From Pseudoalteromonas sp. NC201 (GTDB lineage Bacteria > Pseudomonadota > Gammaproteobacteria > Enterobacterales > Alteromonadaceae), in assembly GCF_002850255.1 (NCBI RefSeq), contig NZ_CP022523.1, positions 568,486-632,485 on the forward strand: a stretch of DNA of 64,000 nucleotides. Reading direction: 5' to 3'. Of the stretch, positions 26,913 through 35,459 are shown piece by piece. Numbering within the stretch: position 1 is the first letter of the stretch; every line of letters starts with the position of its first letter. Below the pieces are notes generated by a model, which was not told the origin of the DNA, ran no database searches, and saw only the letters and a program-made list of their open reading frames with translations. Position numbers and translations under genes: made by a program.

Positions 26913-27785
26913 GTGGACATTATTAGCAAAATTAAGGAAGGTTTGGGGCATTTTAGCCCAGCGGAAGAAAAAGTCGCTCGGCTTATTTTGGCTGAGCTTA
27001 ACTTTGCCGCAAGCGCATCCATTAGTGAGTTAGCTGAAAAAGCACAGGTCAGTCATGCCAGCATCACACGGTTAGCGCGTAGCTTAGGCTGCATCAATGT
27101 ACGTGACCTTAAGTTTCAGCTGACACAATCAGCCGCAATTGGTGAGCGTTTTACAAATCCTGAGCCAATTGAAAAAGAAAAGATTTCTCATGTTTATACC
27201 TCTATTCAGGAGATCCTTACGCTCAATGCGGGACTCATCGATGAAGCGGTTGTGGAGCAGGCGAGTGAAGTGATTTGCGCCACACGTCATTGCTTAATTT
27301 TTGGGGTTGGTGGTGGTAGCAGCCTGATGGCACAAGAATGTCAAAATCGCTTATTTCGCTTGGACGTACTTAGTAATGCTCACTCCGATCCTATGATGAT
27401 GCGCATGGTTGCCGCAACCGTGAATAAAGGGGATGTGGTGATTTGTCTCTCGCTTAGTGGTGTTTCTCCTGATGTGAAAGCGGCGGCGCTTATCGCCAAA
27501 GAGTATGGTGCTGAGGTTATTGCTATTTGCCCAGTGAGCGACTTGGCGGACATTGCCGATCACCACTTAGCCATCAAAACTCAAGAAAGTGATTACATCT
27601 TTAAGCCCAGCGCTGCACGCTATGCCATGATGGCGGCAGTGGATATCTTGTCGAGCGAAGTTGCTATCCGCAATCAAAAGCGCTCAAGAGAAAAGCTTCG
27701 ACGGCTTAAAACCCAGTTAGATCAGCATCGAGATAAAAACAGCAATATGCCACCTGCCGATAAACGCTTTCCGCTGGGGGATTAA
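26913..27785 (+). CDS. MurR/RpiR family transcriptional regulator
   Basis: 290 residues. N-terminal RpiR helix-turn-helix (SISELAEKAQVSHASITRLA, LGCINVRDLKFQL) and C-terminal SIS sugar-phosphate isomerase-like domain (HCLIFGVGGGSSLMAQECQN, DVVICLSLSGVSPDVKAAAL). It senses a phosphorylated sugar, plausibly KDG-6-phosphate or an amino-sugar phosphate made by this locus. The translated stop overlaps the next start (TTAATG), so it is tightly co-expressed with the deacylase. The start codon is GTG at 26913. Confidence 0.92.
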   Translation: MDIISKIKEGLGHFSPAEEKVARLILAELNFAASASISELAEKAQVSHASITRLARSLGCINVRDLKFQLTQSAAIGERFTNPEPIEKEKISHVYTSIQEILTLNAGLIDEAVVEQASEVICATRHCLIFGVGGGSSLMAQECQNRLFRLDVLSNAHSDPMMMRMVAATVNKGDVVICLSLSGVSPDVKAAALIAKEYGAEVIAICPVSDLADIADHHLAIKTQESDYIFKPSAARYAMMAAVDILSSEVAIRNQKRSREKLRRLKTQLDQHRDKNSNMPPADKRFPLGD

Positions 27786-29251
27786 TGCTGAGCTCATCTC
27801 CTTATGTTGATATCCTCATTCAAGGCGCAACGGTGTATTTTGAACCAGATTCTGAAGCGCAAGTGGTGGATGTCGCGATTAGCAAAGACAAAATTGTTGC
27901 GCTTGGCAACTGCAGCCATTTGCAAGCACTGCAATGCATCGATGCCACGGGCTTAGTGCTCGCGCCTGGTTTTATTGACGTACATACCCATGATGATCTT
28001 GAAGTTCTGCGAGGCCCACATATGCTGAGCAAAGTGAGCCAAGGTGTCACCACCGTCATTGCCGGTAATTGTGGCATTAGCGCAGTGCCTTATTGTGCAG
28101 ATCAAGCGCCGCTTGACCCCATTAACTTACTCGGGGAACAGTCAGAATTCGCCTATCGTGAACTACAGGATTATCAACACGCCTTTAGTAAGGCTGCTCC
28201 GAGTGTCAATTTAGCCATGTTAGTTGGTCATACAACGCTCAGAGCGCAGGTCATGACGGATTTATCTCAAGCCGCCAATGCGCAAGAACTTGAACAGATG
28301 AAAACCTTGCTGCATCAAGCGATGGCGCAGGGGGCGATAGGCTTTAGTACTGGCCTTGCTTATTACAATGCGAAGGGGGCAAGTCAAGCTGAAGTGAATG
28401 CGTTGGCCGAGGTTGTTACACCATTTGATGGTATCTATACCACGCATTTACGCACAGAATTTCAAGGAGTCATCCGAGCTATGGATGAAGCCTTTGCTAC
28501 GGCAGAGCATGCCAAACTGCCGCTGGTTATTTCACATATAAAATGCGCTGGTAGAGAGAATTGGGGCAGAGCGCCTGAGGTATTAGCGCATTTTGAACTG
28601 CATAGAAAAACGCATCCAGTGAGCTGCGATTGCTACCCTTACGCCGCGAGCTCAAGCACCTTAGATCTTAATCAAGTGACGGAGGAGACGGACATTTTTA
28701 TTACTTGGTCGGAGTCTCATCCAGAACTTGCACAGCAAAGCTTGGCAAACATTGCCACGCAATGGCAAGTGTCTCAGCGTGATGCTGCAAAGCGCTTGCA
28801 GCCAGCGGGCGCTGTGTATCACTGTATGCTGGAAGATGATGTGCAGCGGTTTGTAAGTTATGAACACAGCATGGTGGGGTCTGATGGTTTGCCGTGCGAT
28901 CCGCATCCGCATCCGAGACTGTGGGGGACATTTCCGCGGGTGCTTGGACATTACTGTAGAGAACAACAATCGCTGCCGTTGGCATTGGCTATCCACAAAA
29001 TGACAGCGTTACCAGCAGCGCGCTTTAAGCTGCGGCAACGTGGCAATATTCAAATTGGTTATTTCGCCGATCTGGTGTTATTCGACCCCAACCGGGTGTT
29101 AGACCAAGCAAGTTACAGTAATCCAAAACAACTTGCCTCAGGCATTGTGAAGGTTTGGGTGAATGGCAAGCTCAGCTATGTTGAGGGCGCGAATGCAGAC
29201 ACCATTGTCGATTTCGGCCGAGCAGGGCGATTTTTAACGCGTCAAAACTAA
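27785..29251 (+). CDS. N-acyl-D-amino-acid deacylase family amidohydrolase; candidate N-acetylglucosaminate deacetylase
   Basis: 488 residues, typical of D-aminoacylases. Metal motif DVHTHDD (H67, H69), NCGISAVPY with the family cysteine, LVGHTTLR, THLRTEF, ISHIKCAGRENWGR and VGSDGLPCDPHPHPRLWGTF are all in order. The family removes acyl groups from N-acyl-D-amino acids. In this locus the plausible substrate is N-acetyl-D-glucosaminate, itself an N-acetylated D-amino acid analogue. It lies between the regulator (overlapping) and ridA. Confidence 0.88.
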   Translation: MLSSSPYVDILIQGATVYFEPDSEAQVVDVAISKDKIVALGNCSHLQALQCIDATGLVLAPGFIDVHTHDDLEVLRGPHMLSKVSQGVTTVIAGNCGISAVPYCADQAPLDPINLLGEQSEFAYRELQDYQHAFSKAAPSVNLAMLVGHTTLRAQVMTDLSQAANAQELEQMKTLLHQAMAQGAIGFSTGLAYYNAKGASQAEVNALAEVVTPFDGIYTTHLRTEFQGVIRAMDEAFATAEHAKLPLVISHIKCAGRENWGRAPEVLAHFELHRKTHPVSCDCYPYAASSSTLDLNQVTEETDIFITWSESHPELAQQSLANIATQWQVSQRDAAKRLQPAGAVYHCMLEDDVQRFVSYEHSMVGSDGLPCDPHPHPRLWGTFPRVLGHYCREQQSLPLALAIHKMTALPAARFKLRQRGNIQIGYFADLVLFDPNRVLDQASYSNPKQLASGIVKVWVNGKLSYVEGANADTIVDFGRAGRFLTRQN

Positions 29252-29280
29252 TAAAAATCAAAAATCATCAAGAGGTTAAC

Positions 29281-29667
29281 ATGACAATAAGAAGAATAGG
29301 TGCTGAGGGCGGCACGGGCACTGGTGGACAACACTTACCCTTTGCACGAGCGGTTGAAGCTGGCGGTTGGTTAAAGGTCTCGGGGCAAACGCCAATGCGA
29401 AATGGTGAAGTGGTTGAGGGTGGCATTGTAGAGCAGTCGCGTCTGGCCATAGAAAACTGTATCGCGATTATGACCGAGGCAGGTTATGGCCTTGAGCATG
29501 TTACGCATGTCTCTGTGGTATTAACTGACGCAAGATATTTTCAGTCCTTTAATAAGGTTTTTGCAGAGTATTTTTCAGCGCATCCTCCTGCGCGAATTTG
29601 CATGGTTGCCGACTTAGTCGTGGACTGTAAAGTAGAGGTTGATGTCACCTGTTACAAAGGCGAATAG
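29281..29667 (+). CDS. ridA: RidA family enamine/imine deaminase
   Basis: 128 residues, the usual size. The arginine that binds the substrate carboxylate is in PPARICMVADLVVDCKVEVD. RidA proteins hydrolyse the reactive enamine/imine released by PLP dehydratases, which explains its place beside the deaminase. Compared with housekeeping RidA it has an extended N-terminus (RIGAEGGTGTGGQHLPFARA), so it is a pathway-specific member. AAGAGG precedes the ATG. Confidence 0.9.
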   Translation: MTIRRIGAEGGTGTGGQHLPFARAVEAGGWLKVSGQTPMRNGEVVEGGIVEQSRLAIENCIAIMTEAGYGLEHVTHVSVVLTDARYFQSFNKVFAEYFSAHPPARICMVADLVVDCKVEVDVTCYKGE

Positions 29668-29704
29668 ACGTTATACGAACAACAATGTTCACAGGAGGAG
29701 AAGC

Positions 29705-31135
29705 ATGACGGATAGTCAGCAAGTGTATTTGCTTATTTTTCTGTTGTATTTGTCTGCCATGATAACGGTGAGTTGGCTGGCATCTCGGTGGCAACGGTCA
29801 AATTGTGACTATTTATTAGCTGGGCGAAAAGTACCGTTGATGCTGACACTAGGCACCACCGTTGCCACTATGGTTGGCACTGGCTCGTCGATGGGAGCGG
29901 TAGGCTTTGCCTATCAACACGGTTGGGCGGGCACGCTTTATGGCATTGGCGGCGCGCTAGGTATTTTATTGCTAGCTTGGTTGTTTGCACCGGTTAGGGC
30001 TGAGCGCTTTGCGACAATGAGCGAAGAGTTAGCAAGCTATGTAGGCAATCATCAAGTCGTTAAAAAGCTCTTAGCAATATTGATTTACGCGGCAAGTGTC
30101 GGCTGGCTTGGCGCACATTTGATTGGCGGGGGCATGTATTTAGCTTGGCTCACTGGGTTAGATGAGATCAGTGCAAAACTGATTATTGGACTGGGGCTTG
30201 CGGTATACGTAACCTTAGGTGGATATTCGGCGGTAGTCTGGACGGATGCTATTCAGGCCGTTATTTTGTTTTCGGGCTTTTTGTTGATGACCTACTTTGT
30301 AGTCGAGGTGGTCGGTGGTTGGCAAACACTAACCAGTGCTTCGGTTGCAGCGGGAGCTGGGCTCTTTTCATATCAAAATATTGGTTTGTTGCCTGCTATT
30401 TCAATGGCGCTGGCAGTGCTGGTGGGCGTATTGGCAACACCATCGTTTAGGCAGCGGATCTACTCCGCCAAAAGCATAAGCAGTATTCGTATGTCGTTTA
30501 TTATCTCGGGATTACTTTATTTAGGGTTTTCATGTATTCCTGCTGTGATTGGTATTGGTGCTTATGCAGTTAACTCGAGTTTAGACAACCCTTCATTTGC
30601 TTTTCCCTATTTGGCGTTAACGGCGATGCCGGTGTTGATTGGCGGCTTTATTTTATTGGCGGGTATTTCCGCAACGCTTTCTAGTGCCAGCTCCGATGCC
30701 ATTGCTGGAGTCAGTGTGTTGGTTGCTGATATTTATCTGACTTGGTGTAAGGGAAATATTGCGCCACACAATCCGCTTTTGGTCTCTCGTATTGCCATGT
30801 TGACTACCGTATCGCTGGCATTATTTATGGCGGTGCTGTCGAGCGACATTATCAGCTATATCACCAAAATGATTTCCGTTGTATTAGCGGGGCTTTGTGT
30901 GATGGGGTTATTGGGGCGCTTTTGGCAAGGTTATACTTGGCAAGGCAGTTTAGTCACCTTGATGGCAGGTTCAGTGGCTGCCCTACTCGTTGGTATGAAC
31001 GACGATTGGCAGGCTTATTTTGGTAACCCGATTATTCCTGCGCTGCTCAGTGCTTTGGTGTTTGGTGTATTGACGAGTATCGTGACAAAACCCAGTGTTA
31101 CCGCATCGTCTGAAAAAACGGAAGTGGCATCATGA
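29705..31135 (+). CDS. Sodium:solute symporter (SSS family)
   Basis: 476 residues and about 13 predicted membrane helices. The family region GGYSAVVWTDAIQAVILFSG is present. The frame is open from 29639, but the ATG at 29705 follows a strong AGGAGG (29693-29698) and starts directly before the first helix. It is the probable inner-membrane importer for the locus, taking up an acidic or N-acetylated sugar with Na+. It overlaps the kinase start by 4 bp (ATGA). Confidence 0.9.
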   Translation: MTDSQQVYLLIFLLYLSAMITVSWLASRWQRSNCDYLLAGRKVPLMLTLGTTVATMVGTGSSMGAVGFAYQHGWAGTLYGIGGALGILLLAWLFAPVRAERFATMSEELASYVGNHQVVKKLLAILIYAASVGWLGAHLIGGGMYLAWLTGLDEISAKLIIGLGLAVYVTLGGYSAVVWTDAIQAVILFSGFLLMTYFVVEVVGGWQTLTSASVAAGAGLFSYQNIGLLPAISMALAVLVGVLATPSFRQRIYSAKSISSIRMSFIISGLLYLGFSCIPAVIGIGAYAVNSSLDNPSFAFPYLALTAMPVLIGGFILLAGISATLSSASSDAIAGVSVLVADIYLTWCKGNIAPHNPLLVSRIAMLTTVSLALFMAVLSSDIISYITKMISVVLAGLCVMGLLGRFWQGYTWQGSLVTLMAGSVAALLVGMNDDWQAYFGNPIIPALLSALVFGVLTSIVTKPSVTASSEKTEVAS

Positions 31136-32085
31136 AAGGCGCAATAAAACAGTTGCTGTGTTTTGGTGAATGCATGGTGGAGCATAGAGCAGATGGCACT
31201 AGCTCGTTTGGCGGTGATACCTTTAACACGGCTTGGTACATGGCTCAGTTACTCAAACAAAGCAACGATAACCACATCGCAGTTAGTTTTGCCAGCGCCA
31301 TTGGTACGGACAAGGCCAGTACAAACTTGCTTGATATATTGTCAAACACCAACATTAGACAAGACTATATTTCGCTTGAACCACATAGCGCGCTTGGCGA
31401 GTACTGGATTACGCTCGATGAGAAAGGAGAGCGACGCTTTACCTTTGCCCGTGAGCACAGCCCTGCAAGGCATTATTTTAAGCGTGATGAGACGTTAACT
31501 CAGGCACTTCACAACAAGGAGATTGATGCAATTTATCTCTCTGGAATAAGCCTTGCCATTATATGTGAGTCGCAGAGAAAGCACTTGTTTGAGGCGTTAG
31601 CCGCGTTTAAAAACAGAGGTGGGCTCATATTTTTTGATAACAACTATCGCCAAACCCTTTGGCGTAGCGATAACCCAAAATTGAGTTATCAGGCTGTAAT
31701 GGCGCTGGCGGACATCGCATTTTTAACCGACGAGGACGAATATGCAGTGTATGGCACCGCAAATGTGGACGAAATAATCGCAGAGCATCAAAAGCAAAGA
31801 TCACAACTCTTAGTTATTCGCCAAGGTGCTCAGCCATGCGTGCTCGCGCCAGCTGATGATTCTTCACCTATTTATATCGCGGCGCAAAACATAGCGCCGC
31901 AGCTTATCTTAGATACCTGTGGTGCAGGAGATGCATTTGCGGCAGGGTTTTTAGCACATTGGCTGAAAGGTTGCGATTTGCAAACGGCTGCTTGCTTTGC
32001 ACACCAAGTTGCCGCCGAGGCTATTCAGCATCACGGCGCGCTGATATCCGCCGACTTTCTGCCAAAGCTTGTTACTCAGGAATAG
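31132..32085 (+). CDS. PfkB-family sugar kinase, 2-keto-3-deoxygluconate kinase-like
   Basis: 317 residues. N-terminal LLCFGECMVEHRADG and FGGDTFNTAWYMAQ are typical of KDG kinases; the catalytic base is D267 in LDTCGAGDAFAAGFLAHW. It should phosphorylate 2-keto-3-deoxygluconate to KDPG, the last step before the Entner-Doudoroff aldolase, which is not in the window. Another sugar acid or ribokinase-type substrate is possible. Confidence 0.87.
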   Translation: MKGAIKQLLCFGECMVEHRADGTSSFGGDTFNTAWYMAQLLKQSNDNHIAVSFASAIGTDKASTNLLDILSNTNIRQDYISLEPHSALGEYWITLDEKGERRFTFAREHSPARHYFKRDETLTQALHNKEIDAIYLSGISLAIICESQRKHLFEALAAFKNRGGLIFFDNNYRQTLWRSDNPKLSYQAVMALADIAFLTDEDEYAVYGTANVDEIIAEHQKQRSQLLVIRQGAQPCVLAPADDSSPIYIAAQNIAPQLILDTCGAGDAFAAGFLAHWLKGCDLQTAACFAHQVAAEAIQHHGALISADFLPKLVTQE

Positions 32086-32089
32086 TGTA

Positions 32090-34459
32090 ATGATGAGAAT
32101 GTATTTTAGTGTTTTTTTATTCACCGTGTTGTTGCCGATTTTAACTGCAAAAGCAACGCCACTGTCGCTTATGCCCATGCCGCAACAAGTGAGTATGACC
32201 GAAGGCTCGCTAGTATTTGATAACGAAATCAAGGTTGCGATACACGGCTTTAGTGCGCAGAGGCAGGCATTTCTGCTCGCCAGAATGCAGCAATACATTG
32301 AGCGCATTACTGGAAAACCTATTCCGATACGGGTAGTAAAGCGTGGCAAAGCGGACTTAACCATTCGCGTAGAAAATATCGAAACCGAGTTACAGTTTCC
32401 TCAGCTGAATATGCCAGAAGACTACCAGCTTCATATTGAAAAGGGTGGAATAGTGCTTGGCGCAACCTCCGTTTTCGGCGCGCAGCACGGTCTTGCTAGC
32501 CTATTACAATTGGCCCAGAGTAATACATCGAGGCAATTCATACTCCCCTATACAACGATCAGCGATAGTCCTCGCTTCCCTTGGCGTGGGCTACTTATTG
32601 ATAGTGTTCGCCACTTTATGCCAATTGCGACAATAAAGCGCCAACTCGATGGCATGGCCGCGGCAAAGCTAAACGTTTTGCACTGGCACTTAACTGATGA
32701 CCAAGGCTGGCGAATGGAAAGTAAGGTGTTTCCTAAGCTGACTCAACTGGCTTCAGACGGATTGTATTATCGTCAATCAGAAGTGAAAGAAGTGATTGAG
32801 TATGCAAGCCTTTTAGGGATCCGTGTGGTGCCTGAATTTGGTATGCCGGGGCATGCAAGCGCGATTGCCGTCGCTTACCCAGAGCTGATGACTAAATCGC
32901 AACCTTATGAGATGGAGCGCCATTGGGGAGTGTTTAAGCCACTGCTCAATATCGCAAGTCCTGATGTGTACATCTTTATCGACGATTTACTGGCTGAGAT
33001 GACGAGTCTATTTCCAGACGGCTACCTGCATATTGGGGGTGACGAGGTAGAGCCTGAGCATTGGTTGGAAAGCCCTGAAATACAGGGGCTAATGGCAAAA
33101 CATGCGTTGAAAGACGGTCATGACCTGCAAAATTACTTTAATACTCGTGTACAAAAGATTATCGCTAAGCACCAACGTGTGATGATGGGGTGGGATGAAA
33201 TTTTTCATCCGGCGTTGCCTAAAGATACTGTCGTGCAGTCTTGGCGTGGTCATGATTCGTTAAATGCAATTGCAGAAGCAGGTTATCAAGGCATTTTATC
33301 AACCGGGTTTTATATTGATCAGCCGCAGTATTCATCATTTCATTACCGTAACGACCCACATCCGGTTTTACCGACAGTGTATCTCACTCAACCGCAAGTA
33401 TTAAGCTTAGCCTTTACGGTCCCACGCCTAAAAGGCAGCGCAGTCAAAGGCGAGCTTGTGGTGTTGGGTGGACAAGTGCTTATAAAGCTTAATAACAACC
33501 GCCATCAGCTAGCACAAACAGACAAGCCAATTACTAGCAAGACTCAGCAATTTACCGCAGCCATGGATAGTTGGATGGGACCGTTACAGTTTGAGTTTAA
33601 TACAGCGCAGCAACAAGGCGCGGTAATGATCGGTAATAGCCGTTATCCGCTCACACTTGAGGCGCTTGAAAAACCACAGCCTGTCGAGGTTTCAACACCG
33701 TTAAGCCAAGTAAACGACGGGCGTATTTTAGGTGGTGAGGCGACCATTTGGAGCGAAATGGTCACCGAACATAATCTTGATATCAGAATATGGCCGCGAC
33801 TTTTTGTGATTGCCGAGCGTTTATGGTCTGCTAAAACGCTTACGGATAGCAAGCAGATGTACGCGCGATTGGATCATATAAGCGATTTTGCACATAACGT
33901 CATTGGCTTAGGTCATAAAACGCAGCAACAAGCGGGTTTTAGTAGGCTTATCAGCACAACCTTGGATGAGCCAAAGCGCAAGGCTACGCTTGCATTACTC
34001 ACTCATCTTGCAGAGCTTGTAGAGCCAAGTCACTATTACACGCGTCATCATATTAAGTTCTTAAACGACGAGTATCACCAGTTTGCAGCGCTTGATAAAT
34101 TTGTCGACTATGTTGCGGTTGAAAGCCGTCAGGTGAGGCTACTTGAGGAGCGAGTCGCAAGCTATATCGCTGGTGATAACACTGCGTTAGCGCACATTGG
34201 CGCGATATTGCAACGTTGGCAATCGGGGCTTGAGGCGTTAACACTGTTACAGCAAAGTCCAAAACTTACAGAAGCACACTCATCGGCGTTAACGGTGACG
34301 CAGTTTATTGCATTGAGTCAGCAAGTGCTTGAGGTTTGTAAAGGGGCTTTACAGGCTCCGCACCTAGATAGCCATCTGCTAGCGCTGCAAAATTTAACGG
34401 ATGAAGTGGTCATAACAGGAATTTATCCAGTTCGAGCGCTTTACCTTCATTGTAAATAG
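32090..34459 (+). CDS. GH20 beta-N-acetylhexosaminidase with an inserted domain
   Basis: 789 residues with signal peptide (MYFSVFLFTVLLPILTAKA). An N-terminal GH20b-like domain (about 25-155) precedes the GH20 barrel: FPWRGLLIDSVRHFMP, NVLHWHLTDDQGWR and the catalytic D318-E319 pair in HIGGDEVEPEHW. Between TVVQSWRGHDSL and GEATIWSEMV about 130 residues of beta-rich sequence are inserted, so the barrel is interrupted near its end. It releases GlcNAc residues from chitooligosaccharides in the periplasm or outside. The start is at the ATG pair 32090/32093; the kinase stop lies just upstream. Confidence 0.9.
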   Translation: MMRMYFSVFLFTVLLPILTAKATPLSLMPMPQQVSMTEGSLVFDNEIKVAIHGFSAQRQAFLLARMQQYIERITGKPIPIRVVKRGKADLTIRVENIETELQFPQLNMPEDYQLHIEKGGIVLGATSVFGAQHGLASLLQLAQSNTSRQFILPYTTISDSPRFPWRGLLIDSVRHFMPIATIKRQLDGMAAAKLNVLHWHLTDDQGWRMESKVFPKLTQLASDGLYYRQSEVKEVIEYASLLGIRVVPEFGMPGHASAIAVAYPELMTKSQPYEMERHWGVFKPLLNIASPDVYIFIDDLLAEMTSLFPDGYLHIGGDEVEPEHWLESPEIQGLMAKHALKDGHDLQNYFNTRVQKIIAKHQRVMMGWDEIFHPALPKDTVVQSWRGHDSLNAIAEAGYQGILSTGFYIDQPQYSSFHYRNDPHPVLPTVYLTQPQVLSLAFTVPRLKGSAVKGELVVLGGQVLIKLNNNRHQLAQTDKPITSKTQQFTAAMDSWMGPLQFEFNTAQQQGAVMIGNSRYPLTLEALEKPQPVEVSTPLSQVNDGRILGGEATIWSEMVTEHNLDIRIWPRLFVIAERLWSAKTLTDSKQMYARLDHISDFAHNVIGLGHKTQQQAGFSRLISTTLDEPKRKATLALLTHLAELVEPSHYYTRHHIKFLNDEYHQFAALDKFVDYVAVESRQVRLLEERVASYIAGDNTALAHIGAILQRWQSGLEALTLLQQSPKLTEAHSSALTVTQFIALSQQVLEVCKGALQAPHLDSHLLALQNLTDEVVITGIYPVRALYLHCK

Positions 34460-34466
34460 GAAAGTC

Positions 34467-35357
34467 ATGAGAAAGGTCATACTCAGTTTATTTTTGCTAC
34501 AGAGCAGTGGTTATGTAGCTGCCAACACGGTTGTAGATACACAAGATTGGATAACGGATGGTGTTTTCACGCAAGGTATTGAGGGACCTGCGGTGGATGA
34601 TGCCGGCGTGTTGTATGCGGTTAATCATCAACAGCAAGGCACTATTGGTAAAGTGATTGCGCAAGGCAGAGCGGAAACCCTGCTGACGTTAAAAAATGGC
34701 TCTATTGGTAACGGTATTCGCTTTGATAAGCAAGGCAATATGTATATAGCCGATTACGTCAATCATAACGTGCTTAAAGTCACCAAAGCGGCACTTGCAC
34801 AAGGTGGTGATTTGTCACAATTCGTGACGGTATTTGCTCACGATAATCGCATGGATCAACCTAATGACCTTGCGATCATGGACAACGGAATTCTTTTCGC
34901 CAGCGATCCTAATTGGCAAGCCAGTAGCGGTAAACTTTGGCGTATAAATACAAACGGAGCAGTAACCCTATTAGAAGCGGATATGGGCACCACCAATGGC
35001 ATTGAAGTTAGCCCTGACAATAAAACACTTTATGTGAATGAAAGCGTGCAGCGTAAAGTATGGCGCTATGAGTTAGACGAACAAGGCAATATTAGTAACA
35101 AACAATTATTTATCTCGTTTACCGATTTTGGCTTAGATGGTATGCGCACGGACAACCAAGGCAATCTTTATATCGCCCGTTATGGCGCTGGTGTGGTCGC
35201 TGTGGTTTCACCTCAGGGCAAGCTAATTAAAGAAATTAAACTGAAAGGCAAGTACCCGACCAATGTGGCTTTTGGCGGCGAGGAAGGTAAACGCTTATTT
35301 ATTACCATGCAAAAACGCGGCGCTATCGAGATGGTAGAATTACCTAATGGTGTTTAA
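34467..35357 (+). CDS. SMP-30/gluconolactonase-like secreted lactonase
   Basis: 296 residues with a signal peptide (MRKVILSLFLLQSSGYVAA). Six-bladed propeller repeats include IEGPAVDDAG (metal Glu), NGIRFDKQGNMYIADY, MDQPNDLAIM (metal Asn) and TTNGIEVSPDNKTLYVNES, with DGMRTDNQGNLYIARYG supplying the catalytic Asp. The family opens sugar lactones. In this locus it could open the 1,5-lactone made when chitin ends are oxidised, giving the aldonic acid. It lies 7 bp after the hexosaminidase, last gene of the run. Confidence 0.87.
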   Translation: MRKVILSLFLLQSSGYVAANTVVDTQDWITDGVFTQGIEGPAVDDAGVLYAVNHQQQGTIGKVIAQGRAETLLTLKNGSIGNGIRFDKQGNMYIADYVNHNVLKVTKAALAQGGDLSQFVTVFAHDNRMDQPNDLAIMDNGILFASDPNWQASSGKLWRINTNGAVTLLEADMGTTNGIEVSPDNKTLYVNESVQRKVWRYELDEQGNISNKQLFISFTDFGLDGMRTDNQGNLYIARYGAGVVAVVSPQGKLIKEIKLKGKYPTNVAFGGEEGKRLFITMQKRGAIEMVELPNGV

Positions 35358-35391
35358 TTGATATTTATACTTCGAGAAGTATAAATATCAA
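35358..35391 (+). terminator. 15-bp perfect AT-rich hairpin after the chitin locus
   Basis: TTGATATTTATACTT, loop CGAG, and its exact complement start on the base after the lactonase stop codon. It probably stabilises or ends the transcript; because it is AT-rich it could also be an operator. Confidence 0.5.
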
Positions 35392-35459
35392 ATCATAAAT
35401 TTGAAATATGAGCTTTTTGATACTTTAATTACATCATTAAAGTTACAAGGAGTTACATT

